In this document: in pieces, positions 53,784-62,539 of the stretch | Position numbering within the stretch: the stretch's first letter is position 1 | How the letters are laid out: every line of letters starts with the position of its first letter | From: Collinsella sp. AK_207A | Lineage (GTDB): Bacteria > Actinomycetota > Coriobacteriia > Coriobacteriales > Coriobacteriaceae | Direction of reading: 5' to 3' | Assembly (NCBI RefSeq): GCF_902501965.1 | Contig: NZ_CABWID010000019.1 | Coordinates: 62,001-126,000 of the forward strand | DNA: 64,000 nucleotides | Notes under the pieces: generated by a model | Told to the model about the DNA's origin: nothing | Seen by the model: only the letters and a program-made list of their open reading frames with translations | The model's database searches: none | Translations under genes and position numbers: made by a program

Positions 53784-53806
53784 TCCTCATACCGTGTGAA
53801 ACGCGA

Positions 53807-56521
53807 TTACCCCGTGTTCTGGAGTCCTGCGGAGACGCCGGTCACGGTCTCCAGGATGAGCGAGAGGTACTCGGCCTTGGCCTCCTCGGAGAGTTCCTCC
53901 TGGTTGGCGCGCACCTCGCGCAGCGCGCGCACCTGGGCGAGCGAAAGCGCGTCCACGTACGGGTTGCGCACGCGCACGGCGCGGCCGAGCACGCGACGGT
54001 GCTGCAGCGGCCATTCGTCGCCCACGATCCGCAGCACCCAGCTGCGGGTCAGCCACATCTCGTTGTAGACCTTGGTGGCAAGGTCGGAGCGGTCGGCCAG
54101 GGCCAGGTACATCTTGGCGATGCGCTGGTCGGTCTTGGCAAGCGACATCTCGATGTTGTCGATGAACGTGGTGAAGAGCGGCCACTCCTTGTAGGCACGC
54201 TGCAGCAGTTCCAGGTTCTCGAGCTTCTCGCACGCGCTCCCGAGACCGTACCATGCGGCCAGGTTGATGCGCGCCTGGCTCCAGGAGAACACCCAAGGAA
54301 TAGTGCGCAGGTCGTCCAGGCTCTTGGCGCCCAGGCCACGCTTGGCCGGACGGCTGCCGATGGGCAGCAGGCCCACCTCGGTCAGCGGGGTGACGGTCGA
54401 GAACCACGGCGTGAAGTCCTCGGTATGCAGCAGGTCGAGGAAGGCCTCGTGGCTTGCCTGGGAGAGGACATCCGCCATGTCCGCGTACTTCTCGGTCATC
54501 TCGGTGTTGATCCGCTCAACGGACGGCGCGGAGGTGAGCAGCGTGGCCGCGGCGACGCTCTCCACATGACGCTGGGCGAGCACCGGGTTGCCGTAGCGTG
54601 CGAAGATGACCTCCCCCTGCTCCGTCAGCTTGAAGCAGCTGTTGACCGAACCCTTGGGCTGCGCCAGCACGGCTTTGTTGGCCGGGCCGCCGCCGCGGCC
54701 CACGGCGCCGCCGCGACCATGCATCAGCACGAGGTCGATGTCGTTGCGCTCCGCCCACGCGGCGATGCGCACCTCGGCAGCGTGCAGTGCAAGCGTGGCG
54801 GTCGTGGGGCCGGCGTCCTTGGAGGAGTCGGAGTAGCCGAGCATGACCTCCATCTTGCGGTTGGTCTTCGCCAGACGCGCCTGCACCGCCGGCACGCTCA
54901 GCATGCCGTCCAGCACGTTCACGCAGCCCTCGAGGTCCTCAAGCTGCTCGAAGAGCGGGATGACGTCGATCTCGGGCACGTCCTCGGGGTGCGCGAAGGC
55001 AAGGTTCGCCAGCTCGTACACGTCGGCCACGTTCTGCGCGCTCTTGGTGAACGAGATGATGTAGCGGCGCGCGGCCTTGATGCCGTAGCGCTTTTGGATC
55101 ATGCCGAGCGCGCGGAAGGTGTCGAGCACCTCGCGCGTCATGGGTTGCAGCTCGCCATTGCGACCGTGCTCGTGGATATCGGCCAGGGCGCGGCTGTGCA
55201 CCACGGAATGCTGACGGAACTCGGTCTCGACCATGTGAAAGCCGAAGGTCTCGACCTGCCAGATGATGGTCTGCACCGGACCGTAGGCGGCGCGCACGGC
55301 ACCGGCCTCGGCCAAGCTGCGCTGCACCACGCGAAGATCGGCCAGGAACTCATCGGCGTTGCGGTACATGGTGTCGGCGTTGCGCCGGATGGTGGCATCC
55401 AGGCGGTCAGCCATCACGAGCATGACAGCGCGGTGCAGCTCGGAAGCGGAGATGAGCTCGGCGCGCGAGGTGAGCTTCTCGCTCATCTCAACCTGATGGT
55501 CCCACAGGTTGACGAGCTCCTCGGAAGGCTTGGTGTAGGTAGCCTCGAGCGTGAGGTTGCGGCCCACGCGGCGGCACTTCTCCTCGAGCTTGCCGATCAT
55601 GTGTGTGGCGTACTTGCGCGCCACCTCGCGGCTCACCTTGGCGGTCACGTTGGGGTTGCCGTCGCGGTCGGTGCCGATCCAGCTGCCGGGGTGGAAGAAC
55701 GCCGGGCACACGGGCGGCACGGTACCGGCCCTATCGCCCAGAATCCAATCGTCAAAGCGGCGGTACACCATGGGGATGGTGTCGAACAACGTAGTATCGA
55801 AGATGTCGATGATGGTGTCGGCTTCTTCAACCGGCGTGGGCTTCTTGAGCGCGATGGGGCTCGTACGCACCAGGGCATCGATCTCCTGGAGCATATGGCG
55901 CTCGTTCTCCATCAGATCCGAACCGCCCAGCAGCGGACGCTCGGCTAGGAGCCGGCCGATGCGACGGATCTTGCCCTCAACGGCTTTGCGGCGCGCCTCG
56001 GTGGGGTGCGCGGTGAAGACGGGATGGAACTCCAGACGGTTGAGCAGCTCGGTGGCGCGCTCGCGACCCACCTCGTCGATGAGCTGGTGATAGGCCACGG
56101 TCAGCTCATTCGCGGGGTCGGTGGGGGACCCCACGGAAACGTCCCCCTCGCGCTGGTGCAGCACGCTCACCCGGTAGTTCTCCTCAGTCAGATTGGCCAG
56201 GTGGAAGAACGTCGTGAACGCGCGGACGAGCACCTGGGCATGCTCGATATCGAGCGAGTCGATGAGCGCCACGGCATCGCGAAACGCGGCAACGCTCGGC
56301 GCGTCGCCCTGCGGGATGCCCTGCTCATCGGTCGTCTCGTCGGCGGCCGCGGTGCCGGGGTTGCCCTCGTTTGCCACCACGACGCTGCCGAGCAGCTGGT
56401 CGAAGAGCGAGCGGATGGCAGGATCGTATTCATCGAGCACCCGGCGCTCCAGGCGCAGGAAGAGCTCGAGGTTCTCCCGTAGACTATCCGGGATATCAAT
56501 CTCGGTAATGTCGGTGGTCAA
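53807..56521 (-). CDS. ppc: Phosphoenolpyruvate carboxylase
   Basis: Anaplerotic conversion of PEP and bicarbonate to oxaloacetate; 904 residues. Motifs: VFTAHPTEARR (catalytic His), GYSDSSKDAGPTTA, HGRGGAVGRGGGP, and the C-terminal QNTG that ends at the active site. The start is TTG 56521 with AAGGGGG 8 nt upstream; an ATG 6 bases before it is out of frame. Single gene with a terminator. Fits a fermenter making succinate or aspartate. Confidence 0.97.
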   Translation of the reverse strand: MTTDITEIDIPDSLRENLELFLRLERRVLDEYDPAIRSLFDQLLGSVVVANEGNPGTAAADETTDEQGIPQGDAPSVAAFRDAVALIDSLDIEHAQVLVRAFTTFFHLANLTEENYRVSVLHQREGDVSVGSPTDPANELTVAYHQLIDEVGRERATELLNRLEFHPVFTAHPTEARRKAVEGKIRRIGRLLAERPLLGGSDLMENERHMLQEIDALVRTSPIALKKPTPVEEADTIIDIFDTTLFDTIPMVYRRFDDWILGDRAGTVPPVCPAFFHPGSWIGTDRDGNPNVTAKVSREVARKYATHMIGKLEEKCRRVGRNLTLEATYTKPSEELVNLWDHQVEMSEKLTSRAELISASELHRAVMLVMADRLDATIRRNADTMYRNADEFLADLRVVQRSLAEAGAVRAAYGPVQTIIWQVETFGFHMVETEFRQHSVVHSRALADIHEHGRNGELQPMTREVLDTFRALGMIQKRYGIKAARRYIISFTKSAQNVADVYELANLAFAHPEDVPEIDVIPLFEQLEDLEGCVNVLDGMLSVPAVQARLAKTNRKMEVMLGYSDSSKDAGPTTATLALHAAEVRIAAWAERNDIDLVLMHGRGGAVGRGGGPANKAVLAQPKGSVNSCFKLTEQGEVIFARYGNPVLAQRHVESVAAATLLTSAPSVERINTEMTEKYADMADVLSQASHEAFLDLLHTEDFTPWFSTVTPLTEVGLLPIGSRPAKRGLGAKSLDDLRTIPWVFSWSQARINLAAWYGLGSACEKLENLELLQRAYKEWPLFTTFIDNIEMSLAKTDQRIAKMYLALADRSDLATKVYNEMWLTRSWVLRIVGDEWPLQHRRVLGRAVRVRNPYVDALSLAQVRALREVRANQEELSEEAKAEYLSLILETVTGVSAGLQNTG

Positions 56522-56714
56522 GGCATATCCCCCTTCGACGCCGTCCTTAAGCCGCAGCTATTATAGGCATCGGAAAACGAGGCACTTTATCTAGCAAAAG
56601 CATTTCCAAGCGATTCCATACAATCGGCGAACGGAAGCGCTGCCTCCCTAAACGGCATCGACGGGGTCGCCGAAGGTCCGCCGCACGTGTTGCGCGTGCA
56701 TACAGGACCAACAC

Positions 56715-56914
56715 TGCCAAGCAGACGTTCCACCAGGGAGGGGCGGTTGCTCGGCTGGCCTGCCACCAGGAGGAGGTTGCTAAGCAGATTTGCCACCAGG
56801 AGGAGGTTGCTAAGCAGACCTGCCACCAGCAGGAGGTTGCTAAGCAGACCTGCCACCAGGAGGAGGTTGCTAAGCAGATTTGCCACCAGGAGGAGGTTGC
56901 TTAGCAGATTTGCC
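56715..56914. repeat. Tandem 30-bp repeat array, left orientation
   Basis: Five units of exactly 30 bp (from 56747, 56777, 56807, 56837, 56867) plus a partial sixth to 56914. The consensus joins TTGCTAAGCAGATTTGCC and ACCAGGAGGAGG. A degenerate copy precedes it at about 56715-56746. Units differ at few positions; each holds the palindrome TGCTNAGCA. No spacers, so not CRISPR. Confidence 0.95.
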
Positions 56915-56940
56915 GTGAAGACCCTGTTTTCGAGGCTCTG

Positions 56941-57092
56941 ATGGCAAATGTGCTTAGCAAATCCCCCTTGATGGCAAATGTGCTTAGCAAATCCCCCCTT
57001 TGCTGGTGCGTCTGCTTAGCAAATCCCTCTTGCCGGTTCGTCCGCTGAGCAACGACCGCCTGCTTGGTGACCCATGTGCTTAGCAACGGGCC
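56941..57092. repeat. Tandem 30-bp repeat array, opposite orientation
   Basis: Five units of about 30 bp (from 56941, 56971, 57001, 57031, 57061), the first two nearly identical and the last three degenerate. The core GGCAAATGTGCTTAGCAA is the reverse complement of the left array core. A 26-base unique spacer (56915-56940) separates the arrays. Confidence 0.9.
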
Positions 57093-57213
57093 AATTGGCG
57101 TTGTTCCGCGTCCGGTTTCGATTGCGCCGCCGCGCCGGAAGACCAACCGGCGCGGCCCGTTTCAGTTTCAACCCGGCGAGGGTGCCAACACCCCCACCAG
57201 ATAGGAGCCATCT

Positions 57214-57347
57214 ATGGCAAGCATCCATTTCAACCCCCGCATCCTCGGACGGCTCAGGACACCTTCCTGAGCGCCGAGGAGGCGATTGCGCAGGGCTTTG
57301 CCGACAAGGTCGCCGGCCTGCCCACCGCGAACCGCACCGCCGCATAA
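57214..57347 (+). pseudogene. Fossil of a Clp-like (phage maturation) protease
   Basis: An SD (TAGGAG) and ATG at 57214 open a short frame, MASIHFNPRILGRLRTP, that stops at 57270. From 57258, in another frame, runs DTFLSAEEAIAQGFADKV to the TAA at 57347, which matches the C-terminal end of ClpP-like proteases, especially prophage head-maturation types. The middle of the gene is gone. Best read as an internal deletion with loss of frame; the N-terminal part is less certain. Confidence 0.45.
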
Positions 57348-57351
57348 CGCA

Positions 57352-57390
57352 AAAGCGGTCCACGGGAAGCACCCCCGTGGACCGCTTTTT
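57352..57390. terminator. Bidirectional terminator
   Basis: 12-bp stem GCGGTCCACGGG (57355-57366 with 57374-57385), flanked by AAAA on the left and TTTTT on the right, so it serves the permease (minus) and anything read from the repeat region (plus). Confidence 0.88.
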
Positions 57391-57416
57391 GGTTGAACCG
57401 AATGACGGCGAACAGG

Positions 57417-58730
57417 CTACGCCAGCAGGAAGTACACCAGGAAGGCGATAGCGGCCACCCACATGAGCGGCTTGACCTTCTTGATCTGGCCGGTCACAGC
57501 GGCGACGATCACATACGCGATGAAGCCGAAGCCGATGCCGTCGGAGATGGAGTAGGTGAAGGGCACACCCGCGGCGATCATGAACGCCGGGAAGCCCTCG
57601 AGCAGGTCGGACCAATCGATCTCGTGCACCTCGCCCATCATGAGGAAGCCCACGAACACGAGCGCGCCGCAGGTGGCGGCAGAGTTCACGATGGCGATGA
57701 TCGGCGAGAAGAACGCGGCGAGCAGGAAGAGCACGCCCGTCGTCACGGAGGTCAGACCGGAGCGGCCGCCGTCGGCGGCACCGGAGGTGGACTCAACGAA
57801 AGTGGTGATGGAAGAGGCACCGAAGAAACCGCCCACGGCAGCAGCGGCAGAGTCAACGATCAGGATCTGCTTGATATCCTTGACGTTGCCGTCCTCGGTC
57901 AGGAAGTCACCCTGCTTGGCAACGGCCATGGCGGTGCCCATGGTGTCGAAGAAGTCGGACATCATGAGCGAGAACGCGAAGACGATGAGCGTGGGGTTGG
58001 TGAGCACCTTCACGATGCCCATCGTGCCGCCCTCATCCGTGAGGAACGGCGCGCCGATGGAGGAGAAGTCGAGGCCGGAGACGATGCCGGTGGGCATCTG
58101 CGTCACGCCTAGGGGAATACCGGCGATCACGGAGACCACGATGCCGATCAGTAGGGCGCCGGGCACGCGCAGGGAATAGAGCACCACCGTCGCGATGATG
58201 GAGATGAGCGCGATGATGAACGTGGGGCTCGTAACCTCGCCGAGTGTGACCATGGTGGACTCGTCGGCGACGATGATGCCGCCGTCCTTCAGGCCGATCA
58301 TGGCAATGAAGAGTCCGAGGCCCACGGAGATGGCGTGGCGCAGCGAGACGGGGATGGCGTCCATGATGGCCTCGCGCAGACCGCAGAGCACGAGAATGAG
58401 AATGGCAACGCCCTCGATGAAGATGACGGCGTTAGCAGCGTGCCAGTCGCCACCAGCGACGGCAGTGAGCGTGTAAGCGACCACAGCGTTCACGCCCATG
58501 CCCGAGGCGCAAGCCAGCGGACGGTTGGAGAAGACGCCCATGAGAATCGTCATGATGCCGGCGCCCAGGCAGGTGGCCGTCACCGCGGCGGCGGCGGGGA
58601 TGCCCGCCTCCGAGAGCAGCAACGGGTTCACCGCGATGATGTAGGCCATCGCGAGGAACGTCGTCAGGCCGGCGCGTAGCTCCGTTCCGACGTTGGAGCC
58701 GCGCTCCGAGAGCTTGAAGAACTGTTCCAT
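57417..58730 (-). CDS. NCS2-family purine permease (AzgA-like)
   Basis: Membrane transporter of 437 residues with about 12-14 helices, probably for hypoxanthine, guanine or adenine. AzgA-group features: ELRAGLTTFLAMAYIIAVNPLLL at the start, GMGVNAVVAYTL, SDFFDTMGTAMAVAKQGDFL, and GASSITTFVESTSGAADGGRSGLTSV. The ATG at 58730 has GGGGAG 8 nt upstream. Single gene between two terminators. The exact base transported is not certain. Confidence 0.9.
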   Translation of the reverse strand: MEQFFKLSERGSNVGTELRAGLTTFLAMAYIIAVNPLLLSEAGIPAAAAVTATCLGAGIMTILMGVFSNRPLACASGMGVNAVVAYTLTAVAGGDWHAANAVIFIEGVAILILVLCGLREAIMDAIPVSLRHAISVGLGLFIAMIGLKDGGIIVADESTMVTLGEVTSPTFIIALISIIATVVLYSLRVPGALLIGIVVSVIAGIPLGVTQMPTGIVSGLDFSSIGAPFLTDEGGTMGIVKVLTNPTLIVFAFSLMMSDFFDTMGTAMAVAKQGDFLTEDGNVKDIKQILIVDSAAAAVGGFFGASSITTFVESTSGAADGGRSGLTSVTTGVLFLLAAFFSPIIAIVNSAATCGALVFVGFLMMGEVHEIDWSDLLEGFPAFMIAAGVPFTYSISDGIGFGFIAYVIVAAVTGQIKKVKPLMWVAAIAFLVYFLLA

Positions 58731-58779
58731 ACTCGTGTCTCCCCTTTCCCTTGTGAATAAAGACACGTCGATAAGGTAC

Positions 58780-58814
58780 CAGAAAACAAACACCCGCGCA
58801 GCTGAGCGCGGGTG
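58780..58814 (-). terminator. Terminator of uppP
   Basis: 9-bp stem CACCCGCGC / GCGCGGGTG (58791-58799 with 58806-58814), then TTTGTTTTC on the minus strand. Confidence 0.88.
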
Positions 58815-58874
58815 CAAACACGTAACGGAAATGTCGATTGAGGCCAAGAAGCCCGAGGAATGTGCTCGGAAACG

Positions 58875-59843
58875 CTACAGCCCGAGCACGGGAACAGCCA
58901 CCAGGAAGTACGCGAGCACGAGGATGCCAAGCACGATGCGGTACACGCCGAACGCCTTGAAGTCGTGCTTCTTCACAAAGCCCATGAGCCAGCGAATCGA
59001 GAGCAACGAGACCACAAAGGCCACCGCGCAGCCCGCCAGCAGGATCACGGTACCGTTCATATCGAACGAGCCGCCCTTGAGGAAGAACTTGACCACCTTG
59101 AGTAGGCTCGCGCCAAACATAACGGGAATGGCCAGGAAGAACGTGAACTTGGACGCCACCTCGCGCGTGCAGCCCAAAAGCAAGCCGCCGATGATGGTGG
59201 AGCCGGAGCGCGAGGTGCCGGGCACAAGCGAGAGCACCTGGAAGCACCCGATGCCAAGCGCCGTCTTCCACGAAAGGTCCTCGAGCGAGGCAATCTTGCC
59301 GAAGTCGGTATCGTCGGTGGCGTCAGCGTCAGCAGCCGAGCTGGCGAAGTGCGCGCCCGCGGGACGGGATCCGGGCAGCGCGCCGGCGGCCATGAGCTCC
59401 ACACGCTTGGCGGCGCGGCGCCGCTCGATCACGATGAACGCCACGCCGTATGCCACGAGCGCGGCGGCGACCACGGGCGCGTTGTAGAAGTGCTCCTCCA
59501 TCCAGTCATTCAGCGGCAAGCCGATCGCCGCGGCGGGGATGCATCCCAGCACGATCTTGCCCCAGAGCTTCCAGGTATCGCGCCGGCCGTCCTTGCCCTT
59601 AGAGGGGCTGAACGGATTCAGCTCGCGGAAAAACAGCACGCAGACGGCCAGGATGGCACCGAGCTGGATAACCACGAGGTACATATTGATGAAGGCGGTG
59701 TTGCGCGCCGCGTCGGCGTACACGCTCATCTTCACGAACTCGTCCACCAGGATCATATGGCCCGTGGACGAGATAGGCAGCCACTCCGTGATGCCCTCGA
59801 CGATGCCCAGCAGCACCGATTTCAGCAGTTCGATGATATCCAA
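58875..59843 (-). CDS. uppP: Undecaprenyl-diphosphatase
   Basis: Recycles the lipid carrier for wall synthesis; also gives bacitracin tolerance. 322 residues with about 8 helices. Catalytic regions: GIVEGITEWLPISSTGHMIL and the PGTSRSGSTI phosphate loop. A poorly conserved cytoplasmic insert of about 50 residues (from RRRAAKRVEL) makes it longer than the usual 270. The start is TTG 59843 with AGGGAG 6 nt upstream. A wall-related gene outside the mur run. Confidence 0.94.
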   Translation of the reverse strand: MDIIELLKSVLLGIVEGITEWLPISSTGHMILVDEFVKMSVYADAARNTAFINMYLVVIQLGAILAVCVLFFRELNPFSPSKGKDGRRDTWKLWGKIVLGCIPAAAIGLPLNDWMEEHFYNAPVVAAALVAYGVAFIVIERRRAAKRVELMAAGALPGSRPAGAHFASSAADADATDDTDFGKIASLEDLSWKTALGIGCFQVLSLVPGTSRSGSTIIGGLLLGCTREVASKFTFFLAIPVMFGASLLKVVKFFLKGGSFDMNGTVILLAGCAVAFVVSLLSIRWLMGFVKKHDFKAFGVYRIVLGILVLAYFLVAVPVLGL

Positions 59844-60095
59844 GGAGAACTCCCTTGCCCCCAGGGCGCCCGTACGCCCGCACGTTCAGTTCGTTCATTA
59901 TGACCCCGCAGCTCAACAGGCCCTGAAAATGCACGGACAAAACGAACGCCGTTCATCCGGTGTTCAGGTAATCCGCGCCGCCCCTACCGCACACGGAAAA
60001 GTTCGGTCGGCGCGCGGGGAGGCGGGGTATACCTGTGACAAGGTAAGCCGTCCGCGCGGATGCACGAGCCGCGCGGCATATGTTTGGAGGTCACC

Positions 60096-60533
60096 ATGCA
60101 CGAGGGCTATTCCAAGATTTTCGTTTCGCTCGACGGCACCGAGCAGCAGGACTTTGTACTCGCGCGCGCCATCAAGGTCGCCGCGAACAACGGCGCAAGC
60201 CTCGTCATCGGCCACGTCATCGATTCCACGGCGCTCGAATCCGCCGGATCCTATCCCGTCGACCTGGTTAACGGACTCGAAGAGGCATTCCGCTCCTCCA
60301 TTGCCAAGCAGGTTGAGGAAGCCGAGGCCAATCCCGACATCCCAAGCGTTGAGGTCATCGTCCGCGCCGGCCGCATCCGCGAGACGCTCAAGGACGAGAT
60401 GCTCGACGTGGTAAAACCCGACCTGGTGCTTTGCGGCGCCCGCGGCCTATCGAGCATCAAGTACGCGTTGCTCGGGTCCATCTCCACATTCCTGCTGCGC
60501 AACACGGATTGCGACATCTTGGTCGTGAAGTAA
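60096..60533 (+). CDS. Universal stress protein (UspA family)
   Basis: 145 residues. Usp fold with IFVSLDGTEQQDFVLARAIKVA at the start and the ATP-binding loop GARGLSSIKYALLGSIS before a final LRNTDCDILVVK. Probably binds ATP and acts in stress or growth arrest. The ATG at 60096 has GGAGG 6 nt upstream. Single gene with a strong terminator and a TATACC box about 65 bases upstream. Confidence 0.92.
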   Translation: MHEGYSKIFVSLDGTEQQDFVLARAIKVAANNGASLVIGHVIDSTALESAGSYPVDLVNGLEEAFRSSIAKQVEEAEANPDIPSVEVIVRAGRIRETLKDEMLDVVKPDLVLCGARGLSSIKYALLGSISTFLLRNTDCDILVVK

Positions 60534-60562
60534 CGCCGCGCCGGCTCAAACGGCAAGGCATC

Positions 60563-60605
60563 GCCCCTCCCCACGCTCGTCTTCGAGCTTGGGGAGGGGC
60601 TTTTC
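60563..60605 (+). terminator. Terminator of the universal stress gene
   Basis: 11-bp stem GCCCCTCCCCA / TGGGGAGGGGC (60563-60573 with 60590-60600), then TTTTC. Confidence 0.9.
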
Positions 60606-60635
60606 GTGACACGGCACCCTTGGCGATGCGCAGCC

Positions 60636-61712
60636 CTATCCCTCGAAATAGCTGTACTTGTTTGCGGGAAAGCTGAACTCCACCGTAAACGAGCTTCCCG
60701 GCACGGATGTCGCCGCCACGTTCACGTTCATCTTGTCGCAGAGCTTTTTCACCAGATAGAGCCCAATGCCCGTTGAGCGCTTGCCCGCATGGCCGGCCTC
60801 TCCGGAACGGCCCGCCTCCCCGGTAAAGCCCTTGTCGAACACGCGCGGCAGATCGGCCGCGCTCACGCCGCACCCGTTGTCGGACACGCGCAGCACCACG
60901 CGCTCTTCAGCCGACCCCGCATCGAGCAGCCGGGCCGAGAACTCGATACGCGCCCCCTCGGTCCGTGCGTACTTGATGCTGTTCTGCACCACCTGGCCCA
61001 AAATGAACGCCATCCACTTTTCATCCGTAAACACGCGCTGGTCCAAATCGTGTAGCACCGGCGCCACGCCCGCGGCGATGAGCTCGCGCGCATTGGCCTT
61101 CACCGCGCTTGCCACCAAGTCGCTCAGGGCATAGCTCCGAATGAGGTAGTCGCGGTCGAGCGTTTCCGAGCGGGCATAGAAGAGTGCCTGTTCGATATAG
61201 CCCTCTGTGCGATCGAGTTCCTCATCCAACGCATCCAGACGGGCCCGCGCGCCCTCATCGAGCTCTCCCTCGGCCCGCAGGTTCTCCGCCATCAGGTGCG
61301 CCGCTGCAAGCGGGCTCTTGGCCTCGTGCACCCAGGTCTCCACGTACTCGCGGTAATCGACCACGCGTCGCTGCGCGTCGGCGACTTCATCGCTCGCCGT
61401 CTTGGCCATGGCGCGCAGGGCGGCGAACACGAGCGCATCCTCGGCAGCATCGGGATGCTCCATAAGCTCGTTGAACCAGAGCGGATTCGCGCCCTCGTCC
61501 GTAAATCGCGCCAGATCGCGGTAGAACTCGCGCCGGGCCAGAAAGACCGCCACAAGCTCCGCGAGCGCACAGCCGACGCCGATGCCGCACACCAGCACGA
61601 TGACTGGCCATCCGACCCCTGTCGTGGCCAGCACGAACGCAATCAGCGCGAACGACGCGAGCGCGAGGGCCACCGAGAGCAGGTTCGACCGGATAAAGGT
61701 TCCGAAGCCCAT
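60636..61712 (-). CDS. Sensor histidine kinase, intramembrane-sensing type
   Basis: 358 residues. Two membrane helices near 10-57 joined by a very short loop, no extracellular sensor, as in BceS-type kinases. The H-box is YVETWVHEAKSPLAA; ATP-binding boxes are VQNSIKYA (N), VSDNGCGV (G1) and STGIGLYLVKKLC (G2). It starts 5 bases after the response regulator. BceS-type kinases usually sense antimicrobial peptides through a partner ABC transporter, which is not encoded nearby. Confidence 0.92.
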   Translation of the reverse strand: MGFGTFIRSNLLSVALALASFALIAFVLATTGVGWPVIVLVCGIGVGCALAELVAVFLARREFYRDLARFTDEGANPLWFNELMEHPDAAEDALVFAALRAMAKTASDEVADAQRRVVDYREYVETWVHEAKSPLAAAHLMAENLRAEGELDEGARARLDALDEELDRTEGYIEQALFYARSETLDRDYLIRSYALSDLVASAVKANARELIAAGVAPVLHDLDQRVFTDEKWMAFILGQVVQNSIKYARTEGARIEFSARLLDAGSAEERVVLRVSDNGCGVSAADLPRVFDKGFTGEAGRSGEAGHAGKRSTGIGLYLVKKLCDKMNVNVAATSVPGSSFTVEFSFPANKYSYFEG

Positions 61713-61717
61713 GGCGC

Positions 61718-62389
61718 CTACACCGTATAGCCCTGGCCGCGCTTGGTGACCAGATAGTTCGCAACACCGATCTTCTCGAGCGTGGCGCGCAGGCGGTTGA
61801 TATTCACCGTAAGGGTGTTGTCGTCGATGAACGCCTCAGATTCCCACAGGTCGCGCATGATATCGGCCCGCGGAACCACCTGTCCGGCGCGGGACATGAG
61901 CAAGGCCAGGATGCGGCACTCATTTTTGGTGAGTTCCACCTCGCGCCCGTTGGCCCGCGCAACCGATCGCGCCGAATCGAGCTCCACCCCGTTGTGGGAG
62001 AGGATCGTCGCCGCACCGCCGTCGGCACGGCGCAACAGGGCTTGAATGCGCGCCACGAGCACGCGCAGCCGATACGGCTTGGGAATGAAGTCATCCGCCC
62101 CCAGGTTCATGGCCATGACCTCATCGATCTCGGTGGTGCGAGACGTCAGCACGATAATGGGCACCTGGCTGTGCTCGCGTAGATCGCGCGCGATGAACTG
62201 CCCGTCCGTTCCCGGCAGCGTAAGGTCGAGGAGCACTAGGTCGGGAGCGGCGGCCAGTATATCCGGCACCACGCGATCAAAGCGCTCGGCCGCAGCCGTG
62301 CGGAACCCCTCGCGCTCGAGCGCCCGCGCAAGCTCCCCAGCAATAGCGGCGTCATCCTCCACGATGTATACGAACGGCTTCTCCAGCAA
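61718..62389 (-). CDS. Response regulator, OmpR/PhoB family
   Basis: 223 residues from TTG 62389, chosen because AAAGGGGG lies 8 nt upstream; ATG starts further up (62416, 62434) are in frame but precede that SD. Receiver domain with acidic pair VEDD, phospho-acceptor Asp in LVLLDLTLPG and Lys in FIPKPY; a winged-helix domain ends NINRLRATLEKIG and TKRGQGYTV. Partner of the kinase just downstream. Confidence 0.93.
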   Translation of the reverse strand: MLEKPFVYIVEDDAAIAGELARALEREGFRTAAAERFDRVVPDILAAAPDLVLLDLTLPGTDGQFIARDLREHSQVPIIVLTSRTTEIDEVMAMNLGADDFIPKPYRLRVLVARIQALLRRADGGAATILSHNGVELDSARSVARANGREVELTKNECRILALLMSRAGQVVPRADIMRDLWESEAFIDDNTLTVNINRLRATLEKIGVANYLVTKRGQGYTV

Positions 62390-62464
62390 GACGGCCACCC
62401 CCTTTCGATCCTGCATTATCGCACGAGCGCGCACGTTCCGACCTTTCGGCCGGGCGTTGCGGAC

Positions 62465-62508
62465 ACAAAGAAGGGGCCGGGCTCCGATCGCCTCGGAACC
62501 CGGCCCCT
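62465..62508 (-). terminator. Terminator of cstA
   Basis: 9-bp stem GGGGCCGGG / CCCGGCCCC (62473-62481 with 62499-62507) with additional inner pairs, then TTCTTTGTG on the minus strand. Confidence 0.85.
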
Positions 62509-62539
62509 CGCATGTACTGAATTCTATCAGCCTGTTGAG

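Larger units (their letters stand above)
56522..57213. other. Intergenic region dominated by 30-bp repeats
   Basis: Leader side of ppc, then the two repeat arrays listed separately, then about 120 bases before the Clp-like fossil with a GC hairpin (GCCGCGCCGG near 57130 with CCGGCGCGGC near 57147). No independent gene is supported. Confidence 0.5.

Noticed and set aside
53447-55948. Long plus-strand frame (833 codons) opposite ppc
   Set aside because: Shadow of ppc; composition is His/Val/Leu/Gly-rich without domains.
56587-56886. Minus-strand frame encoding repeated LLSNLLLVAG
   Set aside because: It is open only because the repeat is 30 bp, a multiple of three. No SD, and the start would be a GTG inside the array.
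56747-57092. CRISPR array
   Set aside because: The 30-bp units are directly adjacent with no unique spacers, change orientation halfway, and no cas gene is in the window.
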